64,000 bases of DNA from Corynebacterium propinquum DSM 44285 (GCF_000375525.1 NZ_AQXC01000002.1:1-64000), one strand, 5' to 3'. Positions 18,619 to 29,652 are shown, counted from the stretch's first letter. The notes: a model not told the origin generated them from the sequence alone. A program made the numbers and translations.

Positions 18619-20659
18619 TCGCGTGCAGGCTGCGTGCGGTGTGATCCGTTTCTTGCAGCATCAGTGGATCCGTTCCCGGCATCGGGGAAATCGTGGTATC
18701 AGGCATCTGCGCATGCGTAGGAATACCGATGATGTGCAGCCGAGAATCCTGGACGCCGTCCGGGTGAATCGTCCGGCGAGTATTGGTGTCAGTTTCCGGC
18801 GAACCAGTCTGGACACCGTCGACCACAAACGGACGGATTCGACCAGAAGCATACAACGACTGGCTGAGCAGATCCGCGGGGAAGCGGATATCGGGCTTCG
18901 GCAACCAAGCGTCGACAAGTGTGGCGGCACTAGCCCGGCGCGCAGTAACCCCAGAACCGCAGGTCAGCGTGAACTCGTCTGCGCTGATTTCCAGTTGTGG
19001 ATAAGCCCCGAGGAATTCCACCAGGCCGGCGTCGACAAGCGCAAGCAACTGCTGGGACCGAAATAGTGGTGGTCCTGACCCCACCATCTGGCCCAAAGCC
19101 ATGACCTCTTGCAGGCTGGGTGATGCGGAATCCGGGGTGAATTTGCCTTGGCTACCGGCAATGCCGACGTGTTTGCGACAGGAGGCAAATACCCACAGGG
19201 CGGCTTTGATCGGCGAATCTGTGCCCTTGAGGGCCTCGTCGATATCGCGGGCCAGGGAATCTGCAACCTGGCTGGTCGATTCTGCGCGCGGATGAAAATA
19301 CGGCTGCAGATCACAGAAATCCGAAGTATGCCGTGCCAATGCGCTGTGGACACCGTGCGAGTCCAGCAGCACGTGCACCGGGGTGGAATCAATGACCGAG
19401 ACAATCTCATCCAGACTGGTCACAATCGTGTCTGGGCGCACGTGTGCCAGGGTGCGGTAAAAAGCTTCGAACGCATCACGGATAATCGACGGGGCGAAAT
19501 CGATGGAGAAATCAATCCGTTCCCAGTCTTGCGCTGCCGCCAATGCGTCCTGCAGCCGCGGCATCTGTGCCTTGGGTGGGAGTGATCCATAATCCGACTT
19601 GGGTAAGAAAGGATAACCCCGCCGGGAAGTCACCACGAACTGCGGCTCAGTGCCACTAGCTCGGTACCGTAACCCGGAACGGCTGGTGGGGTCCACCTCA
19701 AAGAAGCCGCCGCGCCCCAGGGTGCACAATGCCATGAGATCAAAAAATCCCATGCCCAAACCACGCACGAGCACCGGTTTCCCGGCAGGTATCGTCTCGA
19801 CGGGCTGTTCCACAGGGTTATTTGGGCCGATCCAGCGTAGGTATTCCGACTGGTTGGCAGCACGCAATTGGTATTGTTCGTCGTTATCTGCGTTTAGTAC
19901 CCAACCGGTGGCCAGCACGGTGGCGTGCGCGGAAATGGTGGTGCCGTCGGCCAGCGTGATGAGGTCATAGTTCGGGCTGCCAACATCTGCGGCGTCATAG
20001 TCTGATGCGCTGTCCGCGTTGCCAGCCTGCGCATCCCGGTCGGCCTGTTGGATGTCGGCCTGCTGGATACTGATAGCACGCGAGTTGTGCTCGACAACGT
20101 CCACGGAATCCGGCAATTGTGCCACGGCGACCCGGTATACCCAGCGTAAATACTCGCCATAAAGTGCCCGCGAAGGATTAGATTGTTCCACGCTGCCGGC
20201 TAGTTCCTCGCGGTAATCCTCAGCTATGCCATCCCGTGGTGGGTGCTGGCGGAAAAGCTCTTGTTTCGCTGCGACTACCTCGGCAGCAGTATCATAATTC
20301 AGAGAGCCGGCCTCGAGTGCTGCCAGCAGATCATCTCCACGAAGCAGGCGAATCCATTCGTAAAGCGTTGGCCCGGACAATACGGGTGCGCCGACCGAGG
20401 AACCGGGCTCTGTGAACAATGTGACGGCATCTGCCAGTGTGTTCATGCACAGCGTGCGGGTTTGGTCGGTATCCCAGACGCGCCCGGCACCGATTTGTGA
20501 ATCATCGATGATGTGGACGGTAACGCGTGGGGCGCTCGGCTGCGCGTGCCCTGGCCGGGAGTGCTTGCCAGACGCTTCCTGCAGATACGCCGCTAGACGT
20601 TCTAGCACGGAGATTCCGCGCGGGCCGGCGCCAATAAGCGCGATGTGGGTTGTGCTCAT
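18581..20659 (-). CDS. FAD/NAD(P)-binding protein (PF13454-like), coupled to nadC
   Basis: A 692-residue protein with an N-terminal dinucleotide fold IALIGAGPRGISVLERL, a conserved middle motif LVRGLGMGFFDLMALCTLGRGG (as PVLVRGLGMGFFD), and TSRRGYPFLPK. This matches the FAD_NAD_binding_9 family found in actinobacteria. The reaction is not known. Its ATG overlaps the nadC stop (ATGA), so it is translated with nadC. That place in the operon suggests a role linked to NAD or flavin redox, but it is not an L-aspartate oxidase by motif. The poorly conserved insert near residue 205 is Asp/Gln-rich. Confidence 0.75.
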   Translation of the reverse strand: MSTTHIALIGAGPRGISVLERLAAYLQEASGKHSRPGHAQPSAPRVTVHIIDDSQIGAGRVWDTDQTRTLCMNTLADAVTLFTEPGSSVGAPVLSGPTLYEWIRLLRGDDLLAALEAGSLNYDTAAEVVAAKQELFRQHPPRDGIAEDYREELAGSVEQSNPSRALYGEYLRWVYRVAVAQLPDSVDVVEHNSRAISIQQADIQQADRDAQAGNADSASDYDAADVGSPNYDLITLADGTTISAHATVLATGWVLNADNDEQYQLRAANQSEYLRWIGPNNPVEQPVETIPAGKPVLVRGLGMGFFDLMALCTLGRGGFFEVDPTSRSGLRYRASGTEPQFVVTSRRGYPFLPKSDYGSLPPKAQMPRLQDALAAAQDWERIDFSIDFAPSIIRDAFEAFYRTLAHVRPDTIVTSLDEIVSVIDSTPVHVLLDSHGVHSALARHTSDFCDLQPYFHPRAESTSQVADSLARDIDEALKGTDSPIKAALWVFASCRKHVGIAGSQGKFTPDSASPSLQEVMALGQMVGSGPPLFRSQQLLALVDAGLVEFLGAYPQLEISADEFTLTCGSGVTARRASAATLVDAWLPKPDIRFPADLLSQSLYASGRIRPFVVDGVQTGSPETDTNTRRTIHPDGVQDSRLHIIGIPTHAQMPDTTISPMPGTDPLMLQETDHTARSLHAIIRDLPDATPQS

Positions 20660-21618
20660 GAAAAATCCAATCCAATATCCAACACGCGCACTGAATGGGT
20701 CAGTGCACCTACCGCAATATAATCAACCCCGGTGGTGCCATAGTCACCGGCCTGATCTAGCGACAAACCTCCGGAGGCTTCCAGCTTGGTGGCAGGGCTA
20801 AGCTCTTGCCGACGCGCTACGGCGGCGTGGACTTCAGCAGGAGTGAAATTATCGAGCAACACGATGTCTGGGTGCAGCGGTAGGATGTCGTCGAGTTGTT
20901 CCAGGGTATCGACTTCTACTTCGCAAGGAACACGCGGGGCGTGTTCGCGCACCAGGCGTAGCGCCTGGCTGACACTACCTCCGGCGGCGTGCACATGGTT
21001 GTCTTTGATCATGGTGGCATCGCCCAGGCCCATGCGGTGATTACTGCCACCACCAGCGCGGACCGCGTATTTTTGCAGCTCGCGCATTCCCGGCAAAGTC
21101 TTGCGGGTATCGCGGACACCGGCTTGCGGAATCACGGTGTGGTGTGTCGCTTTGTGGGCCGCCGCGTGCTCGATTGCACGCACCCACCGGCGGGTTTCCG
21201 TTGCAATACCGCTGGCGTGCGAGATGATATTGAGCAGTGTGCGTTCGGCAGCGAGTACCAGACGAGTGTTCGCAGTAATCGTCGCCAAGCGCTGCCCCGC
21301 GGCAACCTCCGTGCCGTCGCGGCATTCCAGCGTCAGGCGGAAAGCCTGTGGTGAGTGAGCATCGGCACGGCTATCGTCTGCGGGTGCGTCGGCAAGCGAG
21401 ATGCCCAAGCTGGCTAGCCGCTGGGCGGTAGCGGAAAATACTGGCTCGATTAGCCCCAACCCAGCGATGACTCCATCCTGGCGCGCATTCAATTCGGCGG
21501 TGCAGGTGGCATCAGCGGCTACCGTCGCCACGGTGGTGTGGTCTGGCCCGTACGCGAAATCTTCTTCTAAGGCTCTGGTGATTAGGGCAGAGCAATCAGG
21601 TAACTGCAGGTGCGCCAT
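20656..21618 (-). CDS. nadC: Nicotinate-nucleotide pyrophosphorylase (quinolinate phosphoribosyltransferase)
   Basis: It converts quinolinate and PRPP to nicotinate mononucleotide. Visible motifs are NARQDGVIAGL, ERTLLNIISHASGIAT, DTRKTLPGMRELQKYAV with the conserved Arg/Lys, NHRMGLGDATMIKDNH, VEVDTLEQL, LLDNFTP, and EASGGLSL. Length 320. It follows nadA immediately (1 bp between) and overlaps the next gene by 4 bp, forming one operon nadA-nadC-FAD protein. Confidence 0.92.
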   Translation of the reverse strand: MAHLQLPDCSALITRALEEDFAYGPDHTTVATVAADATCTAELNARQDGVIAGLGLIEPVFSATAQRLASLGISLADAPADDSRADAHSPQAFRLTLECRDGTEVAAGQRLATITANTRLVLAAERTLLNIISHASGIATETRRWVRAIEHAAAHKATHHTVIPQAGVRDTRKTLPGMRELQKYAVRAGGGSNHRMGLGDATMIKDNHVHAAGGSVSQALRLVREHAPRVPCEVEVDTLEQLDDILPLHPDIVLLDNFTPAEVHAAVARRQELSPATKLEASGGLSLDQAGDYGTTGVDYIAVGALTHSVRVLDIGLDFS

Positions 21619-22734
21619 TTACTCGGCACCACCGGGGTTGCCGATGGAGATCATGGCCTCGAGGGATTTGCGCGCAGCATCCGCGATATTGGTGTCCACC
21701 GTGACTTCGTCGGTTTCGGTTTCCAGGCAGCGCACTAGGGCTTCCGGCGTGATCATTTTCATGTATTTGCACTCAGCGCGGTCGTTGACGGCTTGGAAAT
21801 CAATGTCCGGTGCTGCCTGGTGCAGTTGGTGCAGCATGCCGGTTTCGGTAGCCACAAGCACCTTGTTGTGCGGCTGCTTTTGTGCCTGCGTGATCATCTG
21901 CCCAGTAGAAAGCATGTGCACACGCTCCTGCGGCACCAAGCCTTCGTTCGCTAAGTACAGCGCGGAATTCGCACAACCACATTCGGGGTGGATATAGAGA
22001 TCAGCCGAGGGGTTGTCCTGGGTTTGTTGCGTTAATTGTTCCGCACTGATCCCGGCGTGCACGTGGCATTCGCCAGCCCAAATGTGCATATTTTCTCGGC
22101 CGGTTTCGCGTTTGACATAAGCGCCCAAAAACTGGTCTGGGCAGAAAAGAATTTCTTGGTCGGCAGGCAGGGAGTTGACGACATCGACGGCATTCGACGA
22201 GGTGCAGCACACGTCGGTCAGGGCTTTTACATCAGCGGTGGTATTGACGTAGCTGACCACCAGTGCATCGGGGTGCTCGGCTTTCCACTCGCGAAGTTGT
22301 TTCGCCGTAATCGAATCGGCCAAAGAACAACCAGCGCGCGCATCCGGAATCAACACCTTCTTGTTTGGCGAGAGAATCTTCGCGGATTCTGCCATGAAGT
22401 GCACACCGCAAAACACGATGATGTCTGCGTCGGTTTCTGCGGCCTGGCGGGACAGCGCCAGTGAATCACCCGTGTGATGGGCGACGTCCTGGATTTCTGG
22501 AATTTGGTAATTGTGCGCCAAGATCACAGCGTTGCGTTGTTCTGCCAGCTCGCGCACCCGGTTGGCCCATGCGGTGTAGCCGCCTGCAAGGCTCCGGTTT
22601 GCGGCGGTTGCGGTCTTGTGCGGTGCGGCATTGTGTTCCGCAGTAGTGCTGGCGTCGAAATGAGGATCAGAAACAGTGTCAGTAGTAGCAGCGTCAGTAG
22701 TTGGACGCGTGAGATGCGCGCTGGTACGAGTCAC
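21619..22734 (-). CDS. nadA: Quinolinate synthase A
   Basis: This Fe-S enzyme condenses iminoaspartate with dihydroxyacetone phosphate. Motifs: [23 protein letters not shown] (as [10 protein letters not shown] and HTGDSLALS), [30 protein letters not shown], and HPECGCAN, holding the three cluster cysteines. I place the start at the GTG at 22734 (VTRTSAHLT), preceded by GGGAG, giving 371 residues with a non-conserved Thr/Ala-rich leader. nadB is not seen in this window, so the source of iminoaspartate is open. Confidence 0.9.
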   Translation of the reverse strand: MTRTSAHLTRPTTDAATTDTVSDPHFDASTTAEHNAAPHKTATAANRSLAGGYTAWANRVRELAEQRNAVILAHNYQIPEIQDVAHHTGDSLALSRQAAETDADIIVFCGVHFMAESAKILSPNKKVLIPDARAGCSLADSITAKQLREWKAEHPDALVVSYVNTTADVKALTDVCCTSSNAVDVVNSLPADQEILFCPDQFLGAYVKRETGRENMHIWAGECHVHAGISAEQLTQQTQDNPSADLYIHPECGCANSALYLANEGLVPQERVHMLSTGQMITQAQKQPHNKVLVATETGMLHQLHQAAPDIDFQAVNDRAECKYMKMITPEALVRCLETETDEVTVDTNIADAARKSLEAMISIGNPGGAE

Positions 22735-22757
22735 AAAAGCTCCCAAAAAGAAGTCAA

Positions 22758-22803
22758 AGTCACAGGAAATAGTCACAGGAAACAGTTGTACATACCGTAC
22801 TAA
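22758..22803 (-). promoter_or_regulatory. Repeat and palindrome in the nadA leader
   Basis: AGTCACAGGAAA occurs twice, 13 bp apart (22758-22769 and 22771-22782), and is followed by an imperfect palindrome TTGTACATACCGTACTAA (22786-22803). These lie 25-70 bp upstream of the nadA start, a place suited to a repressor. NAD synthesis genes in corynebacteria are known to be controlled by a Nudix-type repressor (NdnR/NrtR). I cannot confirm that these match its site. Confidence 0.35.
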
Positions 22804-22873
22804 AAACCTTCAGCGAACTACCAGCTACGGCTAATTCGCGACCAGCGCACCCAGGGCATACAACACCGCAGAA

Positions 22874-24439
22874 TTACAGCTGCAGCGAACCATTCGCCAG
22901 TCCCACGGCAGCGATAATCGCAGCGACGAAGACCAGGACCACGATTGACCACTCAAAACCGTTGAATAGCTTTTCCCGGCGCGAGATTCGCGTGAGCACG
23001 TAGGGGACAATTCCGGGCACAACTGCGAGTGCGCCGAAAAGAATATAAACCGGATCGGCGGCATAAATGAGCCACATCGAATAAATAAAAGCGACGGCGC
23101 CGATGAATAAATGCTTGCGGTTTTCCCGCCGGGAAATCTCGGGCCCGGAGAGATCAAACCTGGTGCCTGCGTGCGGATGGGTGATGCCTTTGCCACGCAG
23201 AGCCAGCAGCAATAGGTACAGCGAGGAGAAAATATAGGGCAGCAGGTACATGACGGTGGCCAGCTGCACCATGGAAATATAGGCAGTTTCGTTCAGGAAG
23301 AATACGATGACGGCGAATTGAATGACCGAGGTGGAAATCAACTGTGCCATCCATGGTGCCCCGGCCGCATTGATGGATCCGGTGCGTTTGGGCAGCAGGC
23401 CGTCGATAGCCATCATGGTCAGGGGTTCAGCACACAGCATCTGCCAGGAAACATAGGCACCCAGCACGGAAATGCACAATCCGATCGAGATCAGCAGCCC
23501 ACCGACCGGGCCAATCGCTGCTTCGAGTACTGCAGCCATGGAGTTATCGGGCAAGGCGGCTAATTCCTCTTGGCTTAACACACCAAAAGACAGCGTTGCC
23601 ACCGATACCAACAGCACGAGAACGGAGACAAAGCCCAGGACAGTGGCGCGTCCGACGTCGGTACGCTGCCTAGCCTGCTTGGAATACACCGAGGCGCCCT
23701 CCACACCGATGAATACCCAGACGGTAAACAACATGATGCCTTGCACCTGCTCGAACACAGAGCCTTCGCTGGAGTCATGGCCCCAAAAATCCAGGGTGAA
23801 GGTATCCCAGCTGAACCCAAAGAACAGCAGCAACACGATAAACGCCAGGATGGGCACCAGCTTGGCGACGGTCACTACGGTGTTCATGATCGCTGCTTGT
23901 TTCACCCCACGGCTCAGCAGGGCGAAAATCACCCAGGTCATCACACTGACCGAGAGGAAAGAGGCCCACCGGTTGGACTCGTGAAACAGTGGAATGTAGT
24001 GGCCGATGGTGTTGAAAAACAGCGTGGCGTAGCCCACCTGGGCGATCACCGAGCCCAGCCAATAGCCCCAGCCTGAGGCAAAGCCAATGAAATCGCCCAA
24101 CCCAGCGCGCACATACGAATACACCCCGGAGTCCAAGTGCGGTTTGCGGTGCGCCAGAATCTGGAACACAAACGCCACTGAGAGCATGCCCACACCGGCG
24201 ATTGCCCACCCAATGAGCATCGCGCCGGGCGCGGCAACCGAGGCGATATTTTGCGGCAATGAGAAGATGCCGGCGCCAACACAGGAGCCGATGATCAGTG
24301 CCACCAGTGACCACATTGTCACGGTGTGCTTGGATTTTCCCTCTCCTGAGTGCTGCGAATCTGCGCCGGTGGGGGATGTGGCTGCAGCCCCGCGTGAGGT
24401 TGCGGTGTTCGAAGTTCTCGCATGTGGCTCGCTGTGCAT
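22874..24439 (-). CDS. lysI: L-lysine permease, LysI type (APC superfamily)
   Basis: An integral membrane protein with about 12-13 hydrophobic segments, very close in sequence to Corynebacterium LysI as I recall it. Examples are LIIGSCVGAGIFSLPQNIASV, RKPHLDSGVYSYVR, VFIGVEGASVYSKQARQR, GAYVSWQMLCAEPL and GTRFDLSGPEISRRENRKHL (each quoted as short stretches). It imports lysine, probably in exchange. I choose the ATG at 24439 (MHSEPHART), which has AGGGTAG upstream. A 20-residue-longer start at 24499 has no ribosome site. It is divergent from mazG. Confidence 0.85.
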   Translation of the reverse strand: MHSEPHARTSNTATSRGAAATSPTGADSQHSGEGKSKHTVTMWSLVALIIGSCVGAGIFSLPQNIASVAAPGAMLIGWAIAGVGMLSVAFVFQILAHRKPHLDSGVYSYVRAGLGDFIGFASGWGYWLGSVIAQVGYATLFFNTIGHYIPLFHESNRWASFLSVSVMTWVIFALLSRGVKQAAIMNTVVTVAKLVPILAFIVLLLFFGFSWDTFTLDFWGHDSSEGSVFEQVQGIMLFTVWVFIGVEGASVYSKQARQRTDVGRATVLGFVSVLVLLVSVATLSFGVLSQEELAALPDNSMAAVLEAAIGPVGGLLISIGLCISVLGAYVSWQMLCAEPLTMMAIDGLLPKRTGSINAAGAPWMAQLISTSVIQFAVIVFFLNETAYISMVQLATVMYLLPYIFSSLYLLLLALRGKGITHPHAGTRFDLSGPEISRRENRKHLFIGAVAFIYSMWLIYAADPVYILFGALAVVPGIVPYVLTRISRREKLFNGFEWSIVVLVFVAAIIAAVGLANGSLQL

Positions 24440-24521
24440 GATGGTAAAGCTACCCTGGAAAACTCTGGATGCGAAAGGTGGGGTGGGTATAGCGGGCATG
24501 GTTGCTTATAGGATTGTGGCC

Positions 24522-25157
24522 ATGACTGTTCTGCTTCTTGATCCTCGTTGGCCCGAACAAATCCCGTTGGAAGTATTCAGTGGTGTCTATGGGCCAGTGA
24601 GTTATACCGAGGAAGTGCCTGTGTCGGTGCGGTGGACCCTCGGCGACATCATCAGTGGAACAGACCCTGTTGGCCAGGGTCTTTTGGTGAGTACTAACGA
24701 GGCAGATCAGCGAGTACTGGACCGACTGGATCGCGGCGAGCGTGTGATCGCTGCTCGTTCACGCGATGATCAGCTGCATATTGCCCGCCAGGTGATGCAG
24801 CGAGCCCGCGATATTGGCGAGTTTGAACTGCTGCAGACGCATAAAACTCTCGTGCCGTATTTGCGGGAGGAAGTCGCTGAGCTTGCCGACGTTATCGAGT
24901 CTGCCGACACCAATAGCGATATTGACGACGGCCAGCTGGTGCGCGAACTCGGGGATGTCCTGCTGCAATTGCTGTTTCATGCGGAGCTCGGGCGGCGTCG
25001 GCAAGCGTTTAGCTTGGATGATGTGGCAGCGAGTTTCATCGCGAAAATGCGTTCACGGGCGCCGTACCTTTTCGATGGCACCAGCACTGTGGTTTCGCAA
25101 GAAGAGCAAGACCGGCTGTGGGCAGAGGGTAAGCGTGCGGAACAGGCGCGAGGGTAG
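24522..25157 (+). CDS. mazG: MazG-family nucleoside triphosphate pyrophosphohydrolase
   Basis: About 211 residues. The C-terminal MazG fold has the metal-binding pattern EEVAEL...ELGDVL (LREEVAELADVIES and LVRELGDVLLQLLFHAEL). It hydrolyses NTPs to NMP and pyrophosphate, cleaning the nucleotide pool. The N-terminal 90 residues (PRWPEQIPLEVF) are the extension seen in actinobacterial MazG. I use the ATG at 24522. The open frame upstream is antisense to lysI. Gene order mazG-LpqU-eno matches mycobacteria. Confidence 0.85.
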   Translation: MTVLLLDPRWPEQIPLEVFSGVYGPVSYTEEVPVSVRWTLGDIISGTDPVGQGLLVSTNEADQRVLDRLDRGERVIAARSRDDQLHIARQVMQRARDIGEFELLQTHKTLVPYLREEVAELADVIESADTNSDIDDGQLVRELGDVLLQLLFHAELGRRRQAFSLDDVAASFIAKMRSRAPYLFDGTSTVVSQEEQDRLWAEGKRAEQARG

Positions 25158-25169
25158 GTTTATTCCACC

Positions 25170-25973
25170 ATGGATTATTCAGTGCAAAGTGGGAGATCAG
25201 GCTGCCTAAAAGTCGGTTGTGCTTCAGTGCTGGGGATCGTGTTGATCATCTCTGTGGTGCTGTGGCTACTGTCATTTGTTGATGGACCGTCGGTGACCCG
25301 CCAGTTGCAGCCGGTGCCGGATAACGTGCCGCCGGCGGCTGGGCAGGAAGTGCCCTCGATTGACGTGCATAGCGAAGGACGTACCGCCGATAAGCTCACC
25401 TACTGGTCTGATGGGCTTGCCGACGACACCGGGATCCCGGAGCAGGCGTTGCGGGCGTATGGCAACGCGGAGTTGATTGCCCGCGATGCGTGGCCGTCGT
25501 GCAATCTGGATTGGACGACGTTGGCGGGCATAGGTTGGGTCGAAACCCGCCACGGCAGTTATGCCGGTAACTGGTTCGATAGGCCTTCCATTGGGCAGGA
25601 CGGCCGGGTAGATCCACCGATTATCGGGATCGCGCTGGATGGCACCAATAACACTGTGCACATCCCGGATACCGACGGCGGTGAATTTGATAACGACGAG
25701 GTTTATGACCGTGCGGTTGGTCCAATGCAGTTTATTCCGCAAACCTGGCACCGCTATGGTCTGGATGCTTCCGGGGACGGGTTTGCGGATCCACAGCACA
25801 TCGACGATGCTGCGCTGGCAGCTGCGAAATTGCTGTGCACTGATGGCCGAAACTTGGATGATGCCCAAGCATGGACCGAGGCGATCCTGTCGTATAACAA
25901 CTCGAATGATTATGTCCTCAAAGTCCGCGATGCCGCGAATTCTTATGCCATTGACCAGCCCGCATCCCGCTAG
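25170..25973 (+). CDS. Membrane-anchored lytic transglycosylase (LpqU-like)
   Basis: A 267-residue protein with one N-terminal membrane segment (CASVLGIVLIISVVLWLLSF) and an extracytoplasmic SLT-type domain. GIGWVETRHGSY holds the catalytic Glu, AVGPMQFIPQTWHRYG is the usual GxMQxxPxTW motif, and AILSYNNSNDYV ends the domain. It would cleave peptidoglycan glycan strands. Mycobacterial LpqU occupies the same place before eno but is a lipoprotein. Here no lipobox is visible, so membrane anchoring is inferred. Confidence 0.8.
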   Translation: MDYSVQSGRSGCLKVGCASVLGIVLIISVVLWLLSFVDGPSVTRQLQPVPDNVPPAAGQEVPSIDVHSEGRTADKLTYWSDGLADDTGIPEQALRAYGNAELIARDAWPSCNLDWTTLAGIGWVETRHGSYAGNWFDRPSIGQDGRVDPPIIGIALDGTNNTVHIPDTDGGEFDNDEVYDRAVGPMQFIPQTWHRYGLDASGDGFADPQHIDDAALAAAKLLCTDGRNLDDAQAWTEAILSYNNSNDYVLKVRDAANSYAIDQPASR

Positions 25974-26060
25974 TGCGGGGTGCCTGTTACAGCTGGGAAG
26001 AAAATCTGGAACAATTAAGTGTGTTCACTGCACCTGACAAGGCGCACGACTGCGCATTAA

Positions 26061-27359
<1,299 letters not shown>

Positions 27360-27390
27360 AACCTGCGCTGGATGCTAATTCGAGGAGATC

Positions 27391-27996
27391 ATGACTGAGC
27401 GTAAAAAATCTACGCTGCGGACACGGACCACCGTGCCCGTTTCTTCTCGTACCACCGGGCAGAATGGTGCTGCCCGGAATCCAAAGGCCACGAAAAAGCT
27501 GCACCAGCGATTCGATCTGGTCAGCATCGGCGTGATGGTCTCTGTGGTGCTGGTGATTTTGGTCTCTGTGGCAGTACCACTGCGCAATTATTATGAAGGC
27601 AGGGCAGAAATTGCCCGTTTGGAAGATTCCATCGCCGCGAAACAGGCCGAAAAGTCGGCGCTGGAAGAAGAAATAGAGCGTTATCACGACGAAGATTTTG
27701 TTCGTGAGCAAGCGCGACGCCGCTTTGGCTTGGTAGCACCTGGTGAGACTGCTTACCGTATTTTGGATCCACGTATTACCGATAATGATTCGGTCACGAC
27801 TTCACGGCAAGACTATGAAGAAGCCCGGCCGTGGTATGAGGTGTTGTGGGATTCGATCACGGAACCACCGCAGGCAGTAGAGCCACCTGAGGCACCGGAG
27901 CCTGCCGGTGCGGGCGAAAGCTCGGATAATCCGGAAGAGCCGGGCGCTGAGTCAGCCCCGGATGCTCCAGAGCCAGCAGAAGAACCCGCCCAGTAA
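27391..27996 (+). CDS. Septum formation initiator, FtsB/DivIC family
   Basis: A 201-residue single-pass membrane protein: cytoplasmic basic N-terminus, one membrane segment (GVMVSVVLVILVSVAVPL), an extracellular coiled coil (RAEIARLEDSIAAKQAEKSALEEEIERYHD, quoted as RAEIARLEDS and KQAEKSALEEE), the DivIC motif VREQARRRFGLVAPGETAYRI (VREQARRRFG), and a Pro/Glu-rich tail. It is expected to join the FtsQLB divisome complex. The eno-FtsB-DUF501-ppx order is conserved in actinobacteria. Confidence 0.85.
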   Translation: MTERKKSTLRTRTTVPVSSRTTGQNGAARNPKATKKLHQRFDLVSIGVMVSVVLVILVSVAVPLRNYYEGRAEIARLEDSIAAKQAEKSALEEEIERYHDEDFVREQARRRFGLVAPGETAYRILDPRITDNDSVTTSRQDYEEARPWYEVLWDSITEPPQAVEPPEAPEPAGAGESSDNPEEPGAESAPDAPEPAEEPAQ

Positions 27997-28049
27997 GCGT
28001 ACTGGTACCGGTTGCGCGTAGCGAGTCGTTTCATGCGAGAATAGGCGGC

Positions 28050-28595
28050 ATGAGTGTTTCTTCCGCCGAGCTTGCTGTCGTCGAAAAACAATTGGGGCGG
28101 CGACCACGCGGCGTCGTCGAGATCTCTTATCGCACCCCTGATGGTCAGCCCGCTGTGATTAAAACGACGCCGAAACTTCCCGACGGCACCCCGTTTCCCA
28201 CGCTGTTTTACCTCACTGATCCGCGTCTTACGGCGGAGGCTTCCCGTCTCGAGGTGGCGCACGTGATGAAGTGGATGGAATCACGGTTGGCCGACGATGA
28301 CGAGCTTGCCGACGATTACCTCCGCGCACACGAGGCCTTTTTGCGTGAGCGCAACGAATTGGAAGATCTGGGCACAGATTTTTCTGGCGGCGGTATGCCG
28401 GAGCGAGTGAAATGCCTGCATGTACTGATCGCCTACGCGTTGGCAAAAGGCCCAGACCACTTCCGCTTGGGGACGGAAGCTGTGGCCATGGCGGCAGATC
28501 ATGGAAACCTGCGCGGGATTGCTATCCCGGTGGATTGGCCCTCGTGCGAAGCTTTGGGGATCAATCTCGACGATTTTGATTTCAGTAACGCCTAA
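28050..28595 (+). CDS. DUF501 domain-containing protein
   Basis: A 181-residue cytoplasmic protein with the DUF501 hallmarks GRRPRGVVEISYR, PFPTLFYLTDPRL, and GGMPERVKCLHVLIAYALAKG (GGMPERVKCLHVLIA). The function is not known. It is always found next to FtsB-like and ppx genes in this group, and here it sits 53 bp after one and 24 bp before the other. The contained Cys/His pair near VKCLHVL is conserved in the family. Confidence 0.85.
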   Translation: MSVSSAELAVVEKQLGRRPRGVVEISYRTPDGQPAVIKTTPKLPDGTPFPTLFYLTDPRLTAEASRLEVAHVMKWMESRLADDDELADDYLRAHEAFLRERNELEDLGTDFSGGGMPERVKCLHVLIAYALAKGPDHFRLGTEAVAMAADHGNLRGIAIPVDWPSCEALGINLDDFDFSNA

Positions 28596-28619
28596 ATAAC
28601 GCCAAGACGAAGGACTTTT

Positions 28620-29606
28620 ATGACGCGCATTGCAGCCGTGGACTGTGGCACGAACTCGATCCGTTTGCTGATCAGCGATATCACCCGCACGAGTAGTGCG
28701 CCGTCGGGATTTACGGCTCACGAAGTCACGCGCCGGATGGAGATCGTGCGCCTGGGGCAGAGTGTGGATGCTACTGGCGAGCTTGCCCCGGATGCGATTG
28801 AACGTACTCGTAGAGCCTTGCGGAATTACGTCAACATCATGAAATTCGAGAATGTGGAAAAGGTGCGCATGGTTGCCACGGCCGCGGTGCGTGATGCGAA
28901 AAACAACCGCGAGTTTTTTGCCATGACTGCGGAGTTGCTCGGTGAAGTAGAAAGCGGCGCGCAGGCCGAAGTTATTACCGGCGAGGAAGAAGCGGAGCTG
29001 TCCTTTTTGGGGGCTGTGCAGGATCTTGCCGACGATGCCGGCCCGTTTTGCGTCATTGATTTAGGTGGTGGCTCGACAGAATTTATCGTCAGTGAAAAGG
29101 GCGAAGAGCTGCTTGGCGCACATTCTGCAGCAATGGGCTGCGTGCGTATTACTGAGCGTATGATGCCGTCTGATCCACCGAGTGAGACGGAGATTGAAAT
29201 AGCTGATGATTTCGTCGCCGAGCGCATGTCTGAGGTGGAGAAACTGGTTCCGATTGACAAGGCACGTACCGTCGTTGGTTGTGCTGGAACCTTCACGACG
29301 CTGTCGGCGCTGGCACAAGGCCTGGAACACTACGAGCCGGAACAGATCCATGGTTCGGTGTTACGCTTTGCAGCGCTGCGAGTGTTGTTGGAGCAGGTAA
29401 TTCATACTTCTGCTGCGCAGCGTGCGCAAAACCCCGTGGTGCACCCTGGCCGTGCCGATGTACTTGGTGGTGGGGCAGTGGCTGTGCGCGGCATCATGGA
29501 TATGATTGAACGTCACAACGGAGTGCGTGAGTTCGTGATTAGTGAAAAAGATATCCTGGATGGGGTGATCTGGAAACTAGCGGGAACGCTTCCTGTGCTA
29601 AAGTAA
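28620..29606 (+). CDS. ppx: Exopolyphosphatase / guanosine pentaphosphate phosphohydrolase family
   Basis: A 328-residue protein of the ASKHA fold (Ppx-GppA). Phosphate-binding loops are AAVDCGTNSIRLLI, TGEEEAELSFLGA and VIDLGGGSTEFIV. It removes terminal phosphate from polyphosphate or pppGpp. The short form, without the C-terminal HD domain of E. coli Ppx, is usual in corynebacteria. A tRNA follows within 50 bp. Confidence 0.88.
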   Translation: MTRIAAVDCGTNSIRLLISDITRTSSAPSGFTAHEVTRRMEIVRLGQSVDATGELAPDAIERTRRALRNYVNIMKFENVEKVRMVATAAVRDAKNNREFFAMTAELLGEVESGAQAEVITGEEEAELSFLGAVQDLADDAGPFCVIDLGGGSTEFIVSEKGEELLGAHSAAMGCVRITERMMPSDPPSETEIEIADDFVAERMSEVEKLVPIDKARTVVGCAGTFTTLSALAQGLEHYEPEQIHGSVLRFAALRVLLEQVIHTSAAQRAQNPVVHPGRADVLGGGAVAVRGIMDMIERHNGVREFVISEKDILDGVIWKLAGTLPVLK

Positions 29607-29652
29607 GTATCCGTGCCACCCGCAGCTCGTAGTAGCTGATGGCGTGGTATTT

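Noticed and set aside
24087..24521. Upstream extension of the mazG frame
   Set aside because: It runs antisense through lysI; the conserved MazG start is at 24522.
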